A stretch of DNA of 22,706 nucleotides from Candidatus Avipropionibacterium avicola (GTDB taxonomy: Bacteria; Actinomycetota; Actinomycetes; Propionibacteriales; Propionibacteriaceae): contig DVLP01000319.1 of the NCBI GenBank assembly GCA_018715445.1, positions 1-22,706 of the forward strand. Direction: 5' to 3'. Within the stretch, counting starts at the first letter, position 1, and the number at the start of each line of letters is the position of its first letter. Below are positions 15,286 to 22,706 of this stretch, piece by piece. A model generated the notes under the pieces. The model did no database searches. It was not told where the DNA came from and worked only from the letters and a program-made list of their open reading frames with translations. Both the position numbers and the translations under genes were made by a program.

Positions 15286-16854
15286 ATGACGTCCACTCCC
15301 GGACCGATCGACCGCCGCACGCTGCTTCGCATGTCCGGTGGTGCGGTGGTGGGTGGCGCCTTTGCTGCTGGTCTGACCACGCTGCCGGCCCATGCCGACA
15401 CCGATCAGGACCGTCCCAAGCGACAGTTCCGCGCGATGTGGATCTCCTCGGTCGTCAACATCGACTGGCCCAGCAAGACTGGGCTGTCGGTGGAGGAGCA
15501 GCAGGAGGAGTTCGTTGCCTGGCTCGACCTGGCCCGTGAGCTCAACCTCAACGCGGTGATCTCCCAGGTCCGGCCCACAGCCGACGCGTTCTGGCCCTCC
15601 GAGCACGAGCCGTGGTCGCAGTACCTCACCGGCACCCAGGGCGAGGACCCCGGCTACGACCCGTTGGCCTTCCAGCTGGCTGAGGCCCGCAAGCGCAATC
15701 TGGAGTACCACGCCTGGTTCAATCCGTATCGGGTGTCGATGAGCGAGGATCCCGACCAGCTGGTCGCGGACCACCCCGGGCGGCTCCATCCGGAGTGGGT
15801 GTTCGGCTACGGCGGTAAGCTCTACTACAACCCCGGGATTCCCGAGGTCCGTGAGTTCGTCCAGGACGCCATGCTCGACGCGGTGGCCCGCTACGACATC
15901 GACGGCGTCCATTTCGACGACTACTTCTATCCGTACCCGGTCGACGACCTCGACTATCCCGACGCCGACACCTACCAGGAGTACGGCCGTGGCATCGACT
16001 CGATCGAGGACTGGCGGCGCGACAACATCAACCTGCTCGTCAAGGAGATGGGCGAGCGCATCCACGATCTGAAGCCGTGGGTGAAGTTCGGCATCAGCCC
16101 GTTCGGCATCTGGCGCAATGCCAGCTCCGACCCGCTCGGATCCCAGACCTCGGGGACCGAGTCGTACGACGCGATCTCGGCCGATTCGCGGACCTGGGTC
16201 AAGCAGGGGTGGGTCGACTACATCAACCCCCAGATCTACTGGCAGATCGGTCTCGACGTGGCCGACTACGCCGCGCTGGTGCCGTGGTGGGCCGACGTGG
16301 TCGCCGACACCGACGTGTCGCTCTACATCGGGCAGGCCGCCTACAAGGTCACCAGCGGTGTGTTCACCGATCCGAAGGAACTGTCGCAGCACCTCACCTT
16401 CAACCAGGACTACCCGCAGGTCGACGGTGATGTCTGGTTCAGCGCGAAGGACGTGCGTGACGACGAGCTGGACGCGATCTCGTTGATGGCCGAGCGGCAC
16501 TACTCCCGCCCGGCTCTGTCGCCCCTGATGAAGCATTTGGGTGGCCGCGCCCCGCAGGCCCCGGTCGCGATGACCGCTCGGAGGATCTCCGGTGGCATTC
16601 AGGTGCAATGGGGCCATCGTGGCGCGGTGACACCCGCCTCGTACGCGATCTGGCGACTGAAGGGTCGCCGACTGCCGACCGCCGACGACCTGGCCGATGC
16701 CACGTGCCTGGTGGCGACTGTGCGGGCCAGCGGTGCACGTCCGGAGCGTTGGGTGGACACCACCGCGGCCTCGGGCAAGGACTACACCTACGTCGTCACC
16801 GCCTACGACCGCCTCGGCCACGAGAGCGAGATGAGCCGGGCGCTCTACGCCTGA
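15286..16854 (+). CDS. Tat-exported GHL10-family glycoside hydrolase (DigH/YngK-like)
   Basis: A 522-residue secreted protein. The twin-arginine signal is DRRTLLRMSGGAVVGGAF, with likely cleavage after AHA at residue 37. The GHL10 (DUF187) barrel runs from RAMWISSVVNIDWPSK to about residue 425, with family motifs NAVISQVRPTADAFWPSEHEPWS, YHAWFNPYR, YYNPGIPEVREFV, DIDGVHFDDYFYPYP (the paired Asp residues are candidate catalytic groups), KFGISPFGIWRN and VDYINPQIYWQIG. E. coli DigH of this family cuts peptide-free peptidoglycan glycan strands; a cell-wall role is plausible here but not shown. A fibronectin-type-III-like domain (about residues 428-522) ends in YTYVVTAYDRLGHESE. ATG at 15286 with AGAAGGAG; a good promoter is upstream. 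Confidence 0.9.
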   Translation: MTSTPGPIDRRTLLRMSGGAVVGGAFAAGLTTLPAHADTDQDRPKRQFRAMWISSVVNIDWPSKTGLSVEEQQEEFVAWLDLARELNLNAVISQVRPTADAFWPSEHEPWSQYLTGTQGEDPGYDPLAFQLAEARKRNLEYHAWFNPYRVSMSEDPDQLVADHPGRLHPEWVFGYGGKLYYNPGIPEVREFVQDAMLDAVARYDIDGVHFDDYFYPYPVDDLDYPDADTYQEYGRGIDSIEDWRRDNINLLVKEMGERIHDLKPWVKFGISPFGIWRNASSDPLGSQTSGTESYDAISADSRTWVKQGWVDYINPQIYWQIGLDVADYAALVPWWADVVADTDVSLYIGQAAYKVTSGVFTDPKELSQHLTFNQDYPQVDGDVWFSAKDVRDDELDAISLMAERHYSRPALSPLMKHLGGRAPQAPVAMTARRISGGIQVQWGHRGAVTPASYAIWRLKGRRLPTADDLADATCLVATVRASGARPERWVDTTAASGKDYTYVVTAYDRLGHESEMSRALYA

Positions 16855-16867
16855 GCCGATCGCGCCG

Positions 16868-17647
16868 TCAGTCGACGGCCGGGTCCGCAGCTCGTACGGT
16901 GGCCAGGGCCTCGGCCAGCTCGGTCGCCACGTCGCGCCAGTTGCACTCGATGGAGACCGGGCCGCGGTAGCCGCCGGAGCGCAGCGCGGTCAGGAACTCC
17001 CGGAGCGGCCAGCCGCCCTGACCCGGTGGGACCCTCCCGGAGTCGGCGATGTGGGCATGCCCGATCCGGCCGGCGCGCTCGGCGACCGTGGCCAGCGGCT
17101 CGGCCTCGCTCATCACGTGGAACAGGTCGGCGACGATGCTGACGCGCTCGATCCCGTACCCGTCGAGGAAGGTGGCGGCCTCCTCGATCGTGGTGAGCAG
17201 GTTCGTCTCGTTGCGGTTCAACGGTTCCAGCACGATCCGCAGGCCTCGGCGTTCGGCGGCGTCGCGGGCCGTGACCAACGACTCGGCGAAGCGGTCCCGG
17301 GCCCGGTCCGGGTCACACCCCTCGGGGAGACTGCGTGAGCGACCACTGCCGAGGACGACGGCAGCGTCGGGCTCGGCAACCGTGGCGATCGCGGTCAGGG
17401 CCTGGTCGAAGTAGCGCCGCACGGTGCTGATCGGCACGGCCGGGTCGGAGAGCGGGAAGTCCTTCGGCACCAGGACGGCAAAGGCCGGCGCCCGCCGTGC
17501 CGGCTCGTCGGCCGCGGCCAACTGCCAGTCCCCGTCGTGGTCGGCGATGATCACATTGCCGACCACCGGGGGCTCGACGTAGTCAGCCCCCAGACTCAGC
17601 GCCAACTCCTCCTGGTGGCGCGGCAGGATCACTCCATGACCAGGCAT
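16868..17647 (-). CDS. Sugar phosphate isomerase/epimerase-like TIM-barrel protein
   Basis: A 259-residue member of the xylose isomerase-like/AP endonuclease 2 superfamily. Metal-site residues appear in order: E in LRIVLEPLNRNETN, D and H in VSIVADLFHVMSE, H in GHAHIADSG, and E in VSIECNWRD. Members interconvert ketoses, inosoles or their phosphates; the substrate is not readable. The ATG at 17647 (MPGHGVILPRHQEELALSLGADYVEPPV) fits the first beta strand of the fold; the open frame continues to 18094 but would run through the promoter and start of the next gene, so it is rejected. The Shine-Dalgarno is weak. It converges on the GHL10 gene with a 13-bp gap. Confidence 0.83.
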   Translation of the reverse strand: MPGHGVILPRHQEELALSLGADYVEPPVVGNVIIADHDGDWQLAAADEPARRAPAFAVLVPKDFPLSDPAVPISTVRRYFDQALTAIATVAEPDAAVVLGSGRSRSLPEGCDPDRARDRFAESLVTARDAAERRGLRIVLEPLNRNETNLLTTIEEAATFLDGYGIERVSIVADLFHVMSEAEPLATVAERAGRIGHAHIADSGRVPPGQGGWPLREFLTALRSGGYRGPVSIECNWRDVATELAEALATVRAADPAVD

Positions 17648-17775
17648 GGGACCAGCCTGACACAGGTCCGCCCCATTGCCGAGCATGATGGACGGATCAG
17701 GCGATCGGCATCGCTGATCCGGGTCAACGGGCCCGTCGCTCAGGCACGGTGGGAGCACCCCCACCAAGGAGGACC

Positions 17776-18243
17776 GTGATCCCCCATCCCTCAGCCGTGA
17801 ACCCTGCGTCGGTGCGTCGTGATCGCCCCTGGATGGTCGCAGCCGCAGGACTCTGCGCCCTGCAGGCCACTCTGGTCTTCGTCCTGGCCGGCGCCAGTCG
17901 CGCGCACCTGCTGCCCGAGGGTGATGTCGCTGCGGTGACCGAACCCCTGTACATCCATCTCCGCAGTCTGCTCGCGGTCGAAGCGACGGCGGTCGTGGCG
18001 GTCCTCGGTGCCGTGGTGTGGACGGTGCTGGCCGGGGCCGGGCCCCATCGCCACTCCCGCCGCGTTGCCGTGGGGTTGGTCGTGGTGACCACACTGTTTC
18101 ACCTCGCGCTGCTCACGGTGCCGTTGTTGCCGGTCCTGCGGGTGGTCTCGCTCGCCACGGTCGCCGTTGGTGTGGTGGCCGTCATGATGACCGTCCGCCC
18201 GACCGATGACGTGGATCCTGACAGGGATGTCGACCGTCGCTGA
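17776..18243 (+). CDS. Small four-helix membrane protein, unknown
   Basis: A 155-residue protein I do not recognise. Four hydrophobic segments are seen at about residues 20-43, 63-89, 97-118 and 121-140, followed by an acidic/basic tail (RPTDDVDPDRDVDRR). The start is GTG at 17776 because AAGGAGG (17766-17772) sits just upstream; a longer frame from 17749 has no leader. The gene is divergent from the isomerase gene with about 130 bp between starts, and is followed on the same strand by a second small four-helix protein. They may form an operon. No similarity between the two is obvious by eye. Confidence 0.65.
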   Translation: MIPHPSAVNPASVRRDRPWMVAAAGLCALQATLVFVLAGASRAHLLPEGDVAAVTEPLYIHLRSLLAVEATAVVAVLGAVVWTVLAGAGPHRHSRRVAVGLVVVTTLFHLALLTVPLLPVLRVVSLATVAVGVVAVMMTVRPTDDVDPDRDVDRR

Positions 18244-18324
18244 CCCGTGATGTCGTCGGGAGGCGACCGGGAGCGAGATCCTCGGCCGATGGCGGGGCCG
18301 GGCCGTCGCCGTACCGTCGAGGAC

Positions 18325-18786
18325 ATGGACCAGGACCAACACCGTGCATCCGCTCGATCCCTGCCCTGGTGGGGAATCCTCGCCCTCGTTGTCCTTGCCG
18401 CACCCCGGGTCGTGTTGCACGACCTGGACCTGGTGCACGAGGGCACCGTGGTGAATGCGGTGCTCGTCTTCGTACCGCCGTTGGTGTGGATCGTGACGGT
18501 GGTGGCGTGGCGGGTGAGTCGCCCGCTGCTCACCCTCGTGCTGGTCGGGCTGTGGTACGGCGTCGTCCTGTTGGTGACCCACCAATTGTTGTGGCAGAGC
18601 AGTCTCGGTGGCCGCGATGTCAGCCTGGGCGGCAATCTGGCCGGTCTCGACCCGGTCCTGCAGCAGCTGGTCGTCCGCGGCTTCGCCGCAGTGTCCAGTC
18701 TGGCGACCGGGCTGCTGGTCGGGACCGTCACCGGTCTGGTGGCGTGGGGAGTCAGCGCCGCTGCCGGTCGGGTGCGACGTGGCTGA
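18325..18786 (+). CDS. Second small four-helix membrane protein, unknown
   Basis: A 153-residue hydrophobic protein with four predicted membrane segments at about residues 14-32, 41-65, 69-92 and 120-147, rich in V, L and W. I do not recognise a family. The start is uncertain: ATG at 18325 (MDQDQHRASARSLPWW) has GAGG only two bases upstream; GTG at 18247 and ATG at 18289 lie in the same frame without a leader and would add a charged N-terminus. It follows the first small membrane protein by 81 bp on the same strand and converges on the sigma factor gene with a 15-bp gap. Confidence 0.6.
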   Translation: MDQDQHRASARSLPWWGILALVVLAAPRVVLHDLDLVHEGTVVNAVLVFVPPLVWIVTVVAWRVSRPLLTLVLVGLWYGVVLLVTHQLLWQSSLGGRDVSLGGNLAGLDPVLQQLVVRGFAAVSSLATGLLVGTVTGLVAWGVSAAAGRVRRG

Positions 18787-18801
18787 GATGGCGGAGGACA
18801 G

Positions 18802-20052
18802 CTAGGGGTTGGTCAGGCCGTGATCGATGACGGCCTGCAGACGCGTGAGCTGGTTGTTGAGGTGGCGCTGCTCGGGGATGCTCGTGCAGAGCCTGCTGGC
18901 CGTACGGTAGGCCGCCACTGCTTCAGGATGACGTCCGCCGGCCTCGAGCAGCTGTGCCCGTACGGCATGCAGGCGATGGCCGCGGCTCATGCGTGGGTCA
19001 TCGAGGAGGGGATCGAGGATGCTCAACGCGACTTCCGGCCCCTGCACTTCACCGATGGCCACCGCGTGGTTCAGCGTGACCGTCGGTGACGGTGCCACGT
19101 GAGTGAGCATGGCGTAGAGCTCCACGATCTGCTCCCAGTCGGTGTCGTCCCATGTGGCGGCCTCGGAATGCACGGCGGAGATGGCGGCCTGCAACTGGTA
19201 GGCCCCTACCGGGCCGGCGGGCAGGGCCTGCTCGATGAGGTCGATCCCCTCGGCCAGGGCCTGGTGGTCCCAGCGGCTCCGGTCCTGTTCCCGGAGCGTC
19301 ACCACATCGCCGGCTGCCGTGGTGCGGGCCGGCCGACGGGCTTCGCTGAGCAGCATCAAGGAGAGCAGGCCGGTGACTTCACTCTCCTCGGGGAACGTCG
19401 TGTGCAGCAGGCGCGCCAGCCGGATCGCCTCGGTCGTCACTTCCGTGTCGAGGAGATCGCCCTCGGAGCGGCTGTGCCCGGCCGTGTACATCAGGTAGAG
19501 CATGTGCAGCAGCGCGGGAAGCCGTTCGCTGGCACAGGTGGGCGGCGGGAACCGTCGGTGGTGGGTGTCGATCGTCGCCTTCGCTCGGCTGATCCGCTGA
19601 CCGGCGGTCGCGGCCGGGATGAGGTACACCGCGGCGACCTGTTTCGTGGTGAGTCCCAGCACGGTGCGAAGGGCGAGCATCACCTGGGACTCGGGGGTGA
19701 GGGCGGGATGGCAGCACAGGGTCAGGACGTCCAACGTGGTGTCGTGGTCCTCAACGCTCGGTCCGGGATCGAGCGGGCGATCCGCGTGGTCGAGGAGGGC
19801 GGATCGTCGTTCGCGTTCGCGTCGCGCCGTGTCCTGGCGGCTGCTGTCGATCAGTCGCCGAGACGCCACGCGCAGCAGCCATCCTCGGGGCTTCTCGGGC
19901 ACGCCCTTGGTAGGCCATTGCCGGGAGGCTTCGATCAGCGCTTCCTGGACGGCGTCCTCGCAGGCGGCGAAGTCGCCGTGCCGTCGCAGGAGCGCGGCGA
20001 GCAGGTGCGGCGTCTCGCGCCGCCACACCTGCTCGCCGACCACGGCTGTCAT
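18802..20052 (-). CDS. ECF42-type RNA polymerase sigma factor with C-terminal TPR-like extension
   Basis: A 416-residue extracytoplasmic-function sigma factor. Region 2 (residues ~10-80) shows DAVQEALIEASRQWP and KPRGWLLRVASRRLID; region 4 (~125-165) shows LRTVLGLTTKQVAAVYLIPAATAGQRISRAKATI. The long C-terminus (DUF6596/TPR-like, ~180-416) has YLMYTAGHSRSEGD, TEAIRLARLLHTTFP, DWEQIVELYAMLTHVAPSPTVTLNHAVAIGEVQGPE and LHAVRAQLLEAGGRHPEAVAAY. These are hallmarks of group ECF42, which lacks a normal anti-sigma factor and depends on the extension for activity. The ATG at 20052 overlaps the stop of the DGPF gene (ATGA), the standard ECF42 arrangement. A frame opening at 20076 is rejected for this reason. 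Confidence 0.92.
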   Translation of the reverse strand: MTAVVGEQVWRRETPHLLAALLRRHGDFAACEDAVQEALIEASRQWPTKGVPEKPRGWLLRVASRRLIDSSRQDTARRERERRSALLDHADRPLDPGPSVEDHDTTLDVLTLCCHPALTPESQVMLALRTVLGLTTKQVAAVYLIPAATAGQRISRAKATIDTHHRRFPPPTCASERLPALLHMLYLMYTAGHSRSEGDLLDTEVTTEAIRLARLLHTTFPEESEVTGLLSLMLLSEARRPARTTAAGDVVTLREQDRSRWDHQALAEGIDLIEQALPAGPVGAYQLQAAISAVHSEAATWDDTDWEQIVELYAMLTHVAPSPTVTLNHAVAIGEVQGPEVALSILDPLLDDPRMSRGHRLHAVRAQLLEAGGRHPEAVAAYRTASRLCTSIPEQRHLNNQLTRLQAVIDHGLTNP

Positions 20053-20444
20053 TCGCTGCCGTCGCCACCGGGCCACATGGCGGGCCGCAGCTCCACGGTC
20101 TCGCCCGGCCCGGCGAACCTGGCCGCGATCTGTTCAGCGCGTTCGGCTGACTCGACGTCGATCAGGAAGAACCCGGCCAGGTGCTCCTTGCTCTCCGCGT
20201 ACGGACCGTCACTGGAGGTGGGCTCGCCCGCCTGCCACCGATAGAGCTTCGAGGTGGCCGGGTCTCCGAGCGCCTCGCCGCCGAGCAGCTCCCCCCGCTC
20301 CTGCAGCTGCGTGAGCAACGCCTCGAAGTCGGCGTTCATCCTGTCCCGCTGCTCCTGCGGCAGCGCTTGGTGCTCGGCCACGTAGTCGCCGGTCGGGTGG
20401 CCCCAGGGGTTGGGGTTCGAGTGAATCAGGATGACGTACTTCAT
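20049..20444 (-). CDS. DGPF/YCII-domain protein, partner of the ECF42 sigma factor
   Basis: A 131-residue YCII-related protein. It starts MKYVILIHSNPNP and contains SDGPYAESKEHLAGFFLIDVES, the DGPF motif (here DGPY) that names the family, followed by a C-terminal strand ending VELRPAMWPGGDGSE. DGPF proteins are nearly always encoded beside ECF42 sigma factors and are often targets of them, but their biochemical role is not settled. The ATG at 20444 has AAAGGCGG upstream; an ATG at 20459 would add five residues and lacks a leader. Its TGA overlaps the sigma factor ATG by four bases, so the two are translationally coupled. The upstream spacer (20445-20576) should hold the promoter; I see no clear -35/-10 pair by eye. 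Confidence 0.92.
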   Translation of the reverse strand: MKYVILIHSNPNPWGHPTGDYVAEHQALPQEQRDRMNADFEALLTQLQERGELLGGEALGDPATSKLYRWQAGEPTSSDGPYAESKEHLAGFFLIDVESAERAEQIAARFAGPGETVELRPAMWPGGDGSE

Positions 20445-20516
20445 CGGTCCGCCTTTCATCGAGAGCCGCCGTTCGGCCCTTCCAGTGTGACATCGGAGCC
20501 GACGGTCGGTTTTCGA

Positions 20517-20584
20517 CAGATCCAGCGAACTTCTTCCAGACTCAGCGAACCCAGACTCAGCGAACCCTGTACCGACTCAGCGCC
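20517..20584. repeat. 15-bp tandem repeat across the end of the luciferase-like gene
   Basis: CCAGACTCAGCGAAC occurs twice in perfect tandem (20536-20550 and 20551-20565). A diverged copy precedes it (CAGATCCAGCGAAC, 20517-20530) and a partial one follows (CCGACTCAGCGCC, 20572-20584), which includes the stop codon of the minus-strand gene (20577-20579). Confidence 0.8.
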
Positions 20585-21596
20585 ACTGCAGCTCGGGGGC
20601 GACGTGGCTGAGGATGGCCTCGATCACGTGGGCGTTGTAGTTCACGCCCAACTGGTTCGGGACGGTCAGCAGCAGGGTGTCCGCGGCCTCGATCGCCTCG
20701 TCCTGGCGGAGCTGGTCGATGAGGGCCTCCGGCTCATCGGCGTACGAACGACCGAAGACCGAGCGGGTCTTGTCGATGTAGCCCACCTGGTCCGAGCGTT
20801 CCCCACTGCCGAGGAAGTAACGACGGTCGAGGTCGTTGGTGATCGCGAAGATCGACCGGGAGACCGACACCCGCGGCTCGAAGCCGTGGTCGTGCTTGGC
20901 CCACTCCTCACGGAACTGCTCGATCTGCTTGCGCTGCTGGACATGGAAGGGCTCGCCCGACTCGTCGTCCTTGAGGGTCGATGACATCAGGTTCATCCCG
21001 GTACGGGCCGCCCAGCGCGCTGTCGCGTCCGAGCCGGCGCCCCACCAGATCCGCTCACGCAGCCCTTCCGACCAGGGCTCCACGCGCAGCAGGCCCGGCG
21101 GGTTCGGGAACATCGGGCGCGGGTTGGGCTGGGCGAATCCCTCGCCCTTGAGCACCTCGAGCAGGACGGCGGTGTGGCGTCGGGCCATGTCGGCATCGGA
21201 CTCGCCCTCGGCAGGCTCGAAGCCGAAGTGGCGCCAACCGTCGATCACCTGCTCGGGGGATCCGCGCGAGATGCCCAACTGCAGTCGCTGGGTGGCAATC
21301 ACATCGGCGGCGCCGGCGTTCTCGGCCATCATCAGCGGGTTCTCGTAGCGCATGTCGATGACGCCGGTCCCGATCTCGATCCGCTGGGTGCGAGCCCCGA
21401 TGGCGGCGAGCAGGGGGAACGGGCTGGCGAGCTGCTGGGCGAAGTGGTGGACCCGGAAGTACGCGCCGTCGGCACCGAGCTCCTCGGCGGCCACCGCCAG
21501 GTCGATGGACTGGTGCATCACGTCGGCGGCTGAGCGGGTCTGGGAGCCGAGCGCGTCGGACCAGTGCCCGAACGACAGGAATCCAATCTTCTTCAT
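20577..21596 (-). CDS. LLM-class flavin-dependent oxidoreductase (CE1758-like)
   Basis: A 339-residue bacterial-luciferase-like TIM barrel. The N-terminus MKKIGFLSFGHWSDALGSQTRSAADV, then AEELGADGAYFRVHHFAQQ, RIEIGTGVIDMRYENPLMMAENAGAADVI and LQLGISRGSPEQVIDGWRHFG are characteristic of the FMN-dependent branch I associate with the CE1758 family, whose substrates are not established. The ATG at 21596 starts the first beta strand; a much longer frame to 22439 overlaps the opposite-strand hydrolase and is rejected. There is no Shine-Dalgarno; instead a near-palindrome GGTTCAACGTTCAACC ends four bases from the start, which suggests a short leader controlled by a repressor. It follows the ECF42 genes in the same orientation upstream of them, with 132 bp between. 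Confidence 0.87.
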   Translation of the reverse strand: MKKIGFLSFGHWSDALGSQTRSAADVMHQSIDLAVAAEELGADGAYFRVHHFAQQLASPFPLLAAIGARTQRIEIGTGVIDMRYENPLMMAENAGAADVIATQRLQLGISRGSPEQVIDGWRHFGFEPAEGESDADMARRHTAVLLEVLKGEGFAQPNPRPMFPNPPGLLRVEPWSEGLRERIWWGAGSDATARWAARTGMNLMSSTLKDDESGEPFHVQQRKQIEQFREEWAKHDHGFEPRVSVSRSIFAITNDLDRRYFLGSGERSDQVGYIDKTRSVFGRSYADEPEALIDQLRQDEAIEAADTLLLTVPNQLGVNYNAHVIEAILSHVAPELQWR

Positions 21597-21600
21597 ATCT

Positions 21601-21616
21601 GGTTCAACGTTCAACC
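21601..21616 (-). promoter_or_regulatory. Candidate operator before the luciferase-like gene
   Basis: GGTTCAACGTTCAACC is 14/16 identical to its own reverse complement and is also a tandem of GTTCAAC. TTCAACGTTGAA-like palindromes are typical targets of MarR-family regulators. It lies just upstream of the ATG at 21596; no MarR gene is in view. Confidence 0.45.
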
Positions 21617-21725
21617 GTCCCCGGTATTCCCGAGGCGTGCTCCAGGGCTTGTGACGAGTGGCCCGAGGCCGATGAGCACTCGGCTGGTGGGCCGTTGGTC
21701 CGGTGCATGGCGGTAGCGTGGCCGG

Positions 21726-22502
21726 ATGGTCTCCCCAACCTCCAGTGGCCGTGCGACGTCGGTCGAGGACATCTACCTGCTGATCGGTCAGTCGAACATG
21801 GCCGGTCGAGCACCGATCGCGCAGAGCGACCGCGCTGCGGTCCCCGACGTGTTCCTGTACGACAGCGAAGGGGAGTGGACCCCGTGCTCCAACGAGCCGT
21901 TGGGGATCAACCGCTACTCCACCGTGGAGGAGCCCGGCTCGATCACGCGGTTGAGCCTGGGGTACAGCTTCGGACGCCATCTGCAGGAATCGACCGGACG
22001 CTCCCTCGGGTTGGTGGTCAACCCGAAGGGCGCCACGACGATGTCCCAATGGAGCAAGCAGGACTGGGAGGGTCCGATCCCGCTGTACGCGGAAGCCGTA
22101 CGACGGGCCGGAGATGCGTTGCGCCGCAACCCGGCCGCCACGTTGCGAGGCATCATCTGGCACCAGGGGGAGGGCGACAACAACGAGGAATCCGCACGTC
22201 AGTACCCGGCAAGGTTGAGTCAGATGGTCGCCGACCTGCGCAGCGACCTGCTGGTGCCGCAGGCCGTCTTCGTCGCCGGTGAGGTGGGCACCTGGCAGGG
22301 CCGCGGCACCCACATCAATCCGCAGATCAGGGCGGTCGGCGAGTACATCCCGCGAGCCACCTGGGTGTCGTCGGAAGGGCTGACCACCAACGAGACCGAC
22401 TCCGACCCGTGGGGTCCCCATTTCGACTCGGTCAGCCAACGCACGTTGGGGATCCGTTACGCCGAGGCCGTCCTGGACCTGGTGGGTCGCTCCTCGACCT
22501 GA
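21726..22502 (+). CDS. Sialate O-acetylesterase-like SGNH hydrolase
   Basis: A 258-residue SGNH-fold esterase of the SASA type (carbohydrate esterase family 6-like). Block I is YLLIGQSNMAGR with the catalytic Ser at residue 23. GYSFGRHLQ and GLVVNPKGATTMSQWSKQ follow, then GIIWHQGEGDNN, the family's H-Q-G-E-x-D block, and near the end DPWGPHFDSVSQRTLGIRYAEAV, with the catalytic His in GPHFD. Members deacetylate sugars such as sialic acid or xylan; no sialic-acid gene is nearby, so the substrate is open. There is no signal peptide. ATG at 21726; the leader is poor. It is divergent from the luciferase-like gene (129 bp between starts) and converges on the last gene. Confidence 0.87.
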   Translation: MVSPTSSGRATSVEDIYLLIGQSNMAGRAPIAQSDRAAVPDVFLYDSEGEWTPCSNEPLGINRYSTVEEPGSITRLSLGYSFGRHLQESTGRSLGLVVNPKGATTMSQWSKQDWEGPIPLYAEAVRRAGDALRRNPAATLRGIIWHQGEGDNNEESARQYPARLSQMVADLRSDLLVPQAVFVAGEVGTWQGRGTHINPQIRAVGEYIPRATWVSSEGLTTNETDSDPWGPHFDSVSQRTLGIRYAEAVLDLVGRSST

Positions 22503-22533
22503 CCGAGGGGATCACGCCTGATTGTGTGGGGGG

Positions 22534-22706
22534 TCAGACGGGGCCGGCGAACTCCTTGCCCCGCCACTGCGCCAGCCGTTCGGCCTGCTCGATGACCGCC
22601 GCGTGCGGCCGGGACCCGTCCCAGAGCTCCAGGGCGACACCGAGTCGGCGTCCTTGGCTGCGCGGTCGCCAGGATCCGACGATCTCGGTGCCGACCAGGA
22701 TGGCCC
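22534..22706 (-). CDS. C-terminal end of a winged-helix DNA-binding (AlkZ-like) protein, partial
   Basis: On the minus strand the frame runs from the window edge to TGA at 22534-22536. The 57 visible residues include AILVGTEIVGSWRPRSQGRRLGVALELWD and an Arg/Glu-rich helix VIEQAERLAQWRGKEF. This strand-turn-strand then helix ending (xLVDGxVVGxWR...) is characteristic of the winged-helix DNA-binding family related to the DNA glycosylase AlkZ. Most of the gene is outside the window, so the function is tentative. It converges on the hydrolase gene with a 31-bp gap. Confidence 0.6.
   Translation of the reverse strand, partial: AILVGTEIVGSWRPRSQGRRLGVALELWDGSRPHAAVIEQAERLAQWRGKEFAGPV

Noticed and set aside
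15040..16821. Minus-strand frame of 593 codons opposite the GHL10 gene
   Set aside because: High-GC antisense shadow. The plus-strand protein has clear motifs, a Tat signal, a leader and a promoter.
1..22706. CRISPR array, tRNA, rRNA, insertion sequence or prophage
   Set aside because: The tandem arrays have 15-17-bp units without spacers, no cloverleaf or transposase motif was seen by eye, and base composition is even throughout.

Overview
The window is high-GC DNA with dense gene packing, GTG starts, GC-rich third codon positions and leaders of the AGGAG type. The gene types (an IdeR-like iron box, an ECF42 sigma factor, a CxxCxCx5C SoxR, a luciferase-like flavin oxidoreductase, a pirin) suggest an actinobacterium, possibly from the Propionibacteriales. 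The genus cannot be fixed from sequence alone. I see no rRNA, tRNA, CRISPR array, transposase or phage gene. This looks like ordinary chromosome carrying housekeeping and accessory metabolism.

Layout, left to right: the tail of an unknown protein (1-330) converges on an EcsC-family gene (334-1005, -). Leucyl/phenylalanyl-tRNA-protein transferase aat (+) converges on a GH78-like alpha-L-rhamnosidase (1847-3970, -), which is divergent from ilvD (4075-5754, +). An AAA+ ATPase (5820-7016, +) follows, with a palindrome right at its start codon. An ABC exporter of the NatA/NatB type (7120-9116, -) has overlapping genes. Next on the minus strand is an orphan iron-siderophore binding lipoprotein, divergent from soxR; the space between them holds a DtxR/IdeR-like box and a SoxR-like box.

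A class III aminotransferase and a pirin (both -) come next. The pirin is back to back with a small GNAT protein, with only 18 bp between the start codons. A strong hairpin terminator separates the GNAT gene from a mechanosensitive-channel-like membrane protein with a Q/G/P-rich insert (13519-14964, -). A 321-bp divergent spacer with a good sigma70-type promoter leads to a Tat-exported GHL10 (DigH/YngK-like) glycosidase. A sugar-phosphate isomerase/epimerase-like TIM barrel (-), two small four-helix membrane proteins (+), an ECF42-type sigma factor coupled by an ATGA overlap to its DGPF/YCII partner (-), a luciferase-like oxidoreductase (-), a sialate O-acetylesterase-like SGNH hydrolase (+) and the tail of a winged-helix AlkZ-like protein (-) complete the window.

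The most distinctive non-coding signal is short tandem repeats of 15-17 bp at gene ends: after soxR, across the GNAT stop, across the luciferase-like stop, and in frame inside the rhamnosidase. A dispersed element is also present in two 28-bp copies with 26 identities, one of which encodes part of the C-terminus of the first protein. I did not find a convincing wholly new multi-gene system. The best leads are the ECF42-DGPF module, the iron/redox double-box control region, the AAA+ ATPase with its start-site operator, and the minisatellite-like repeats at gene ends.
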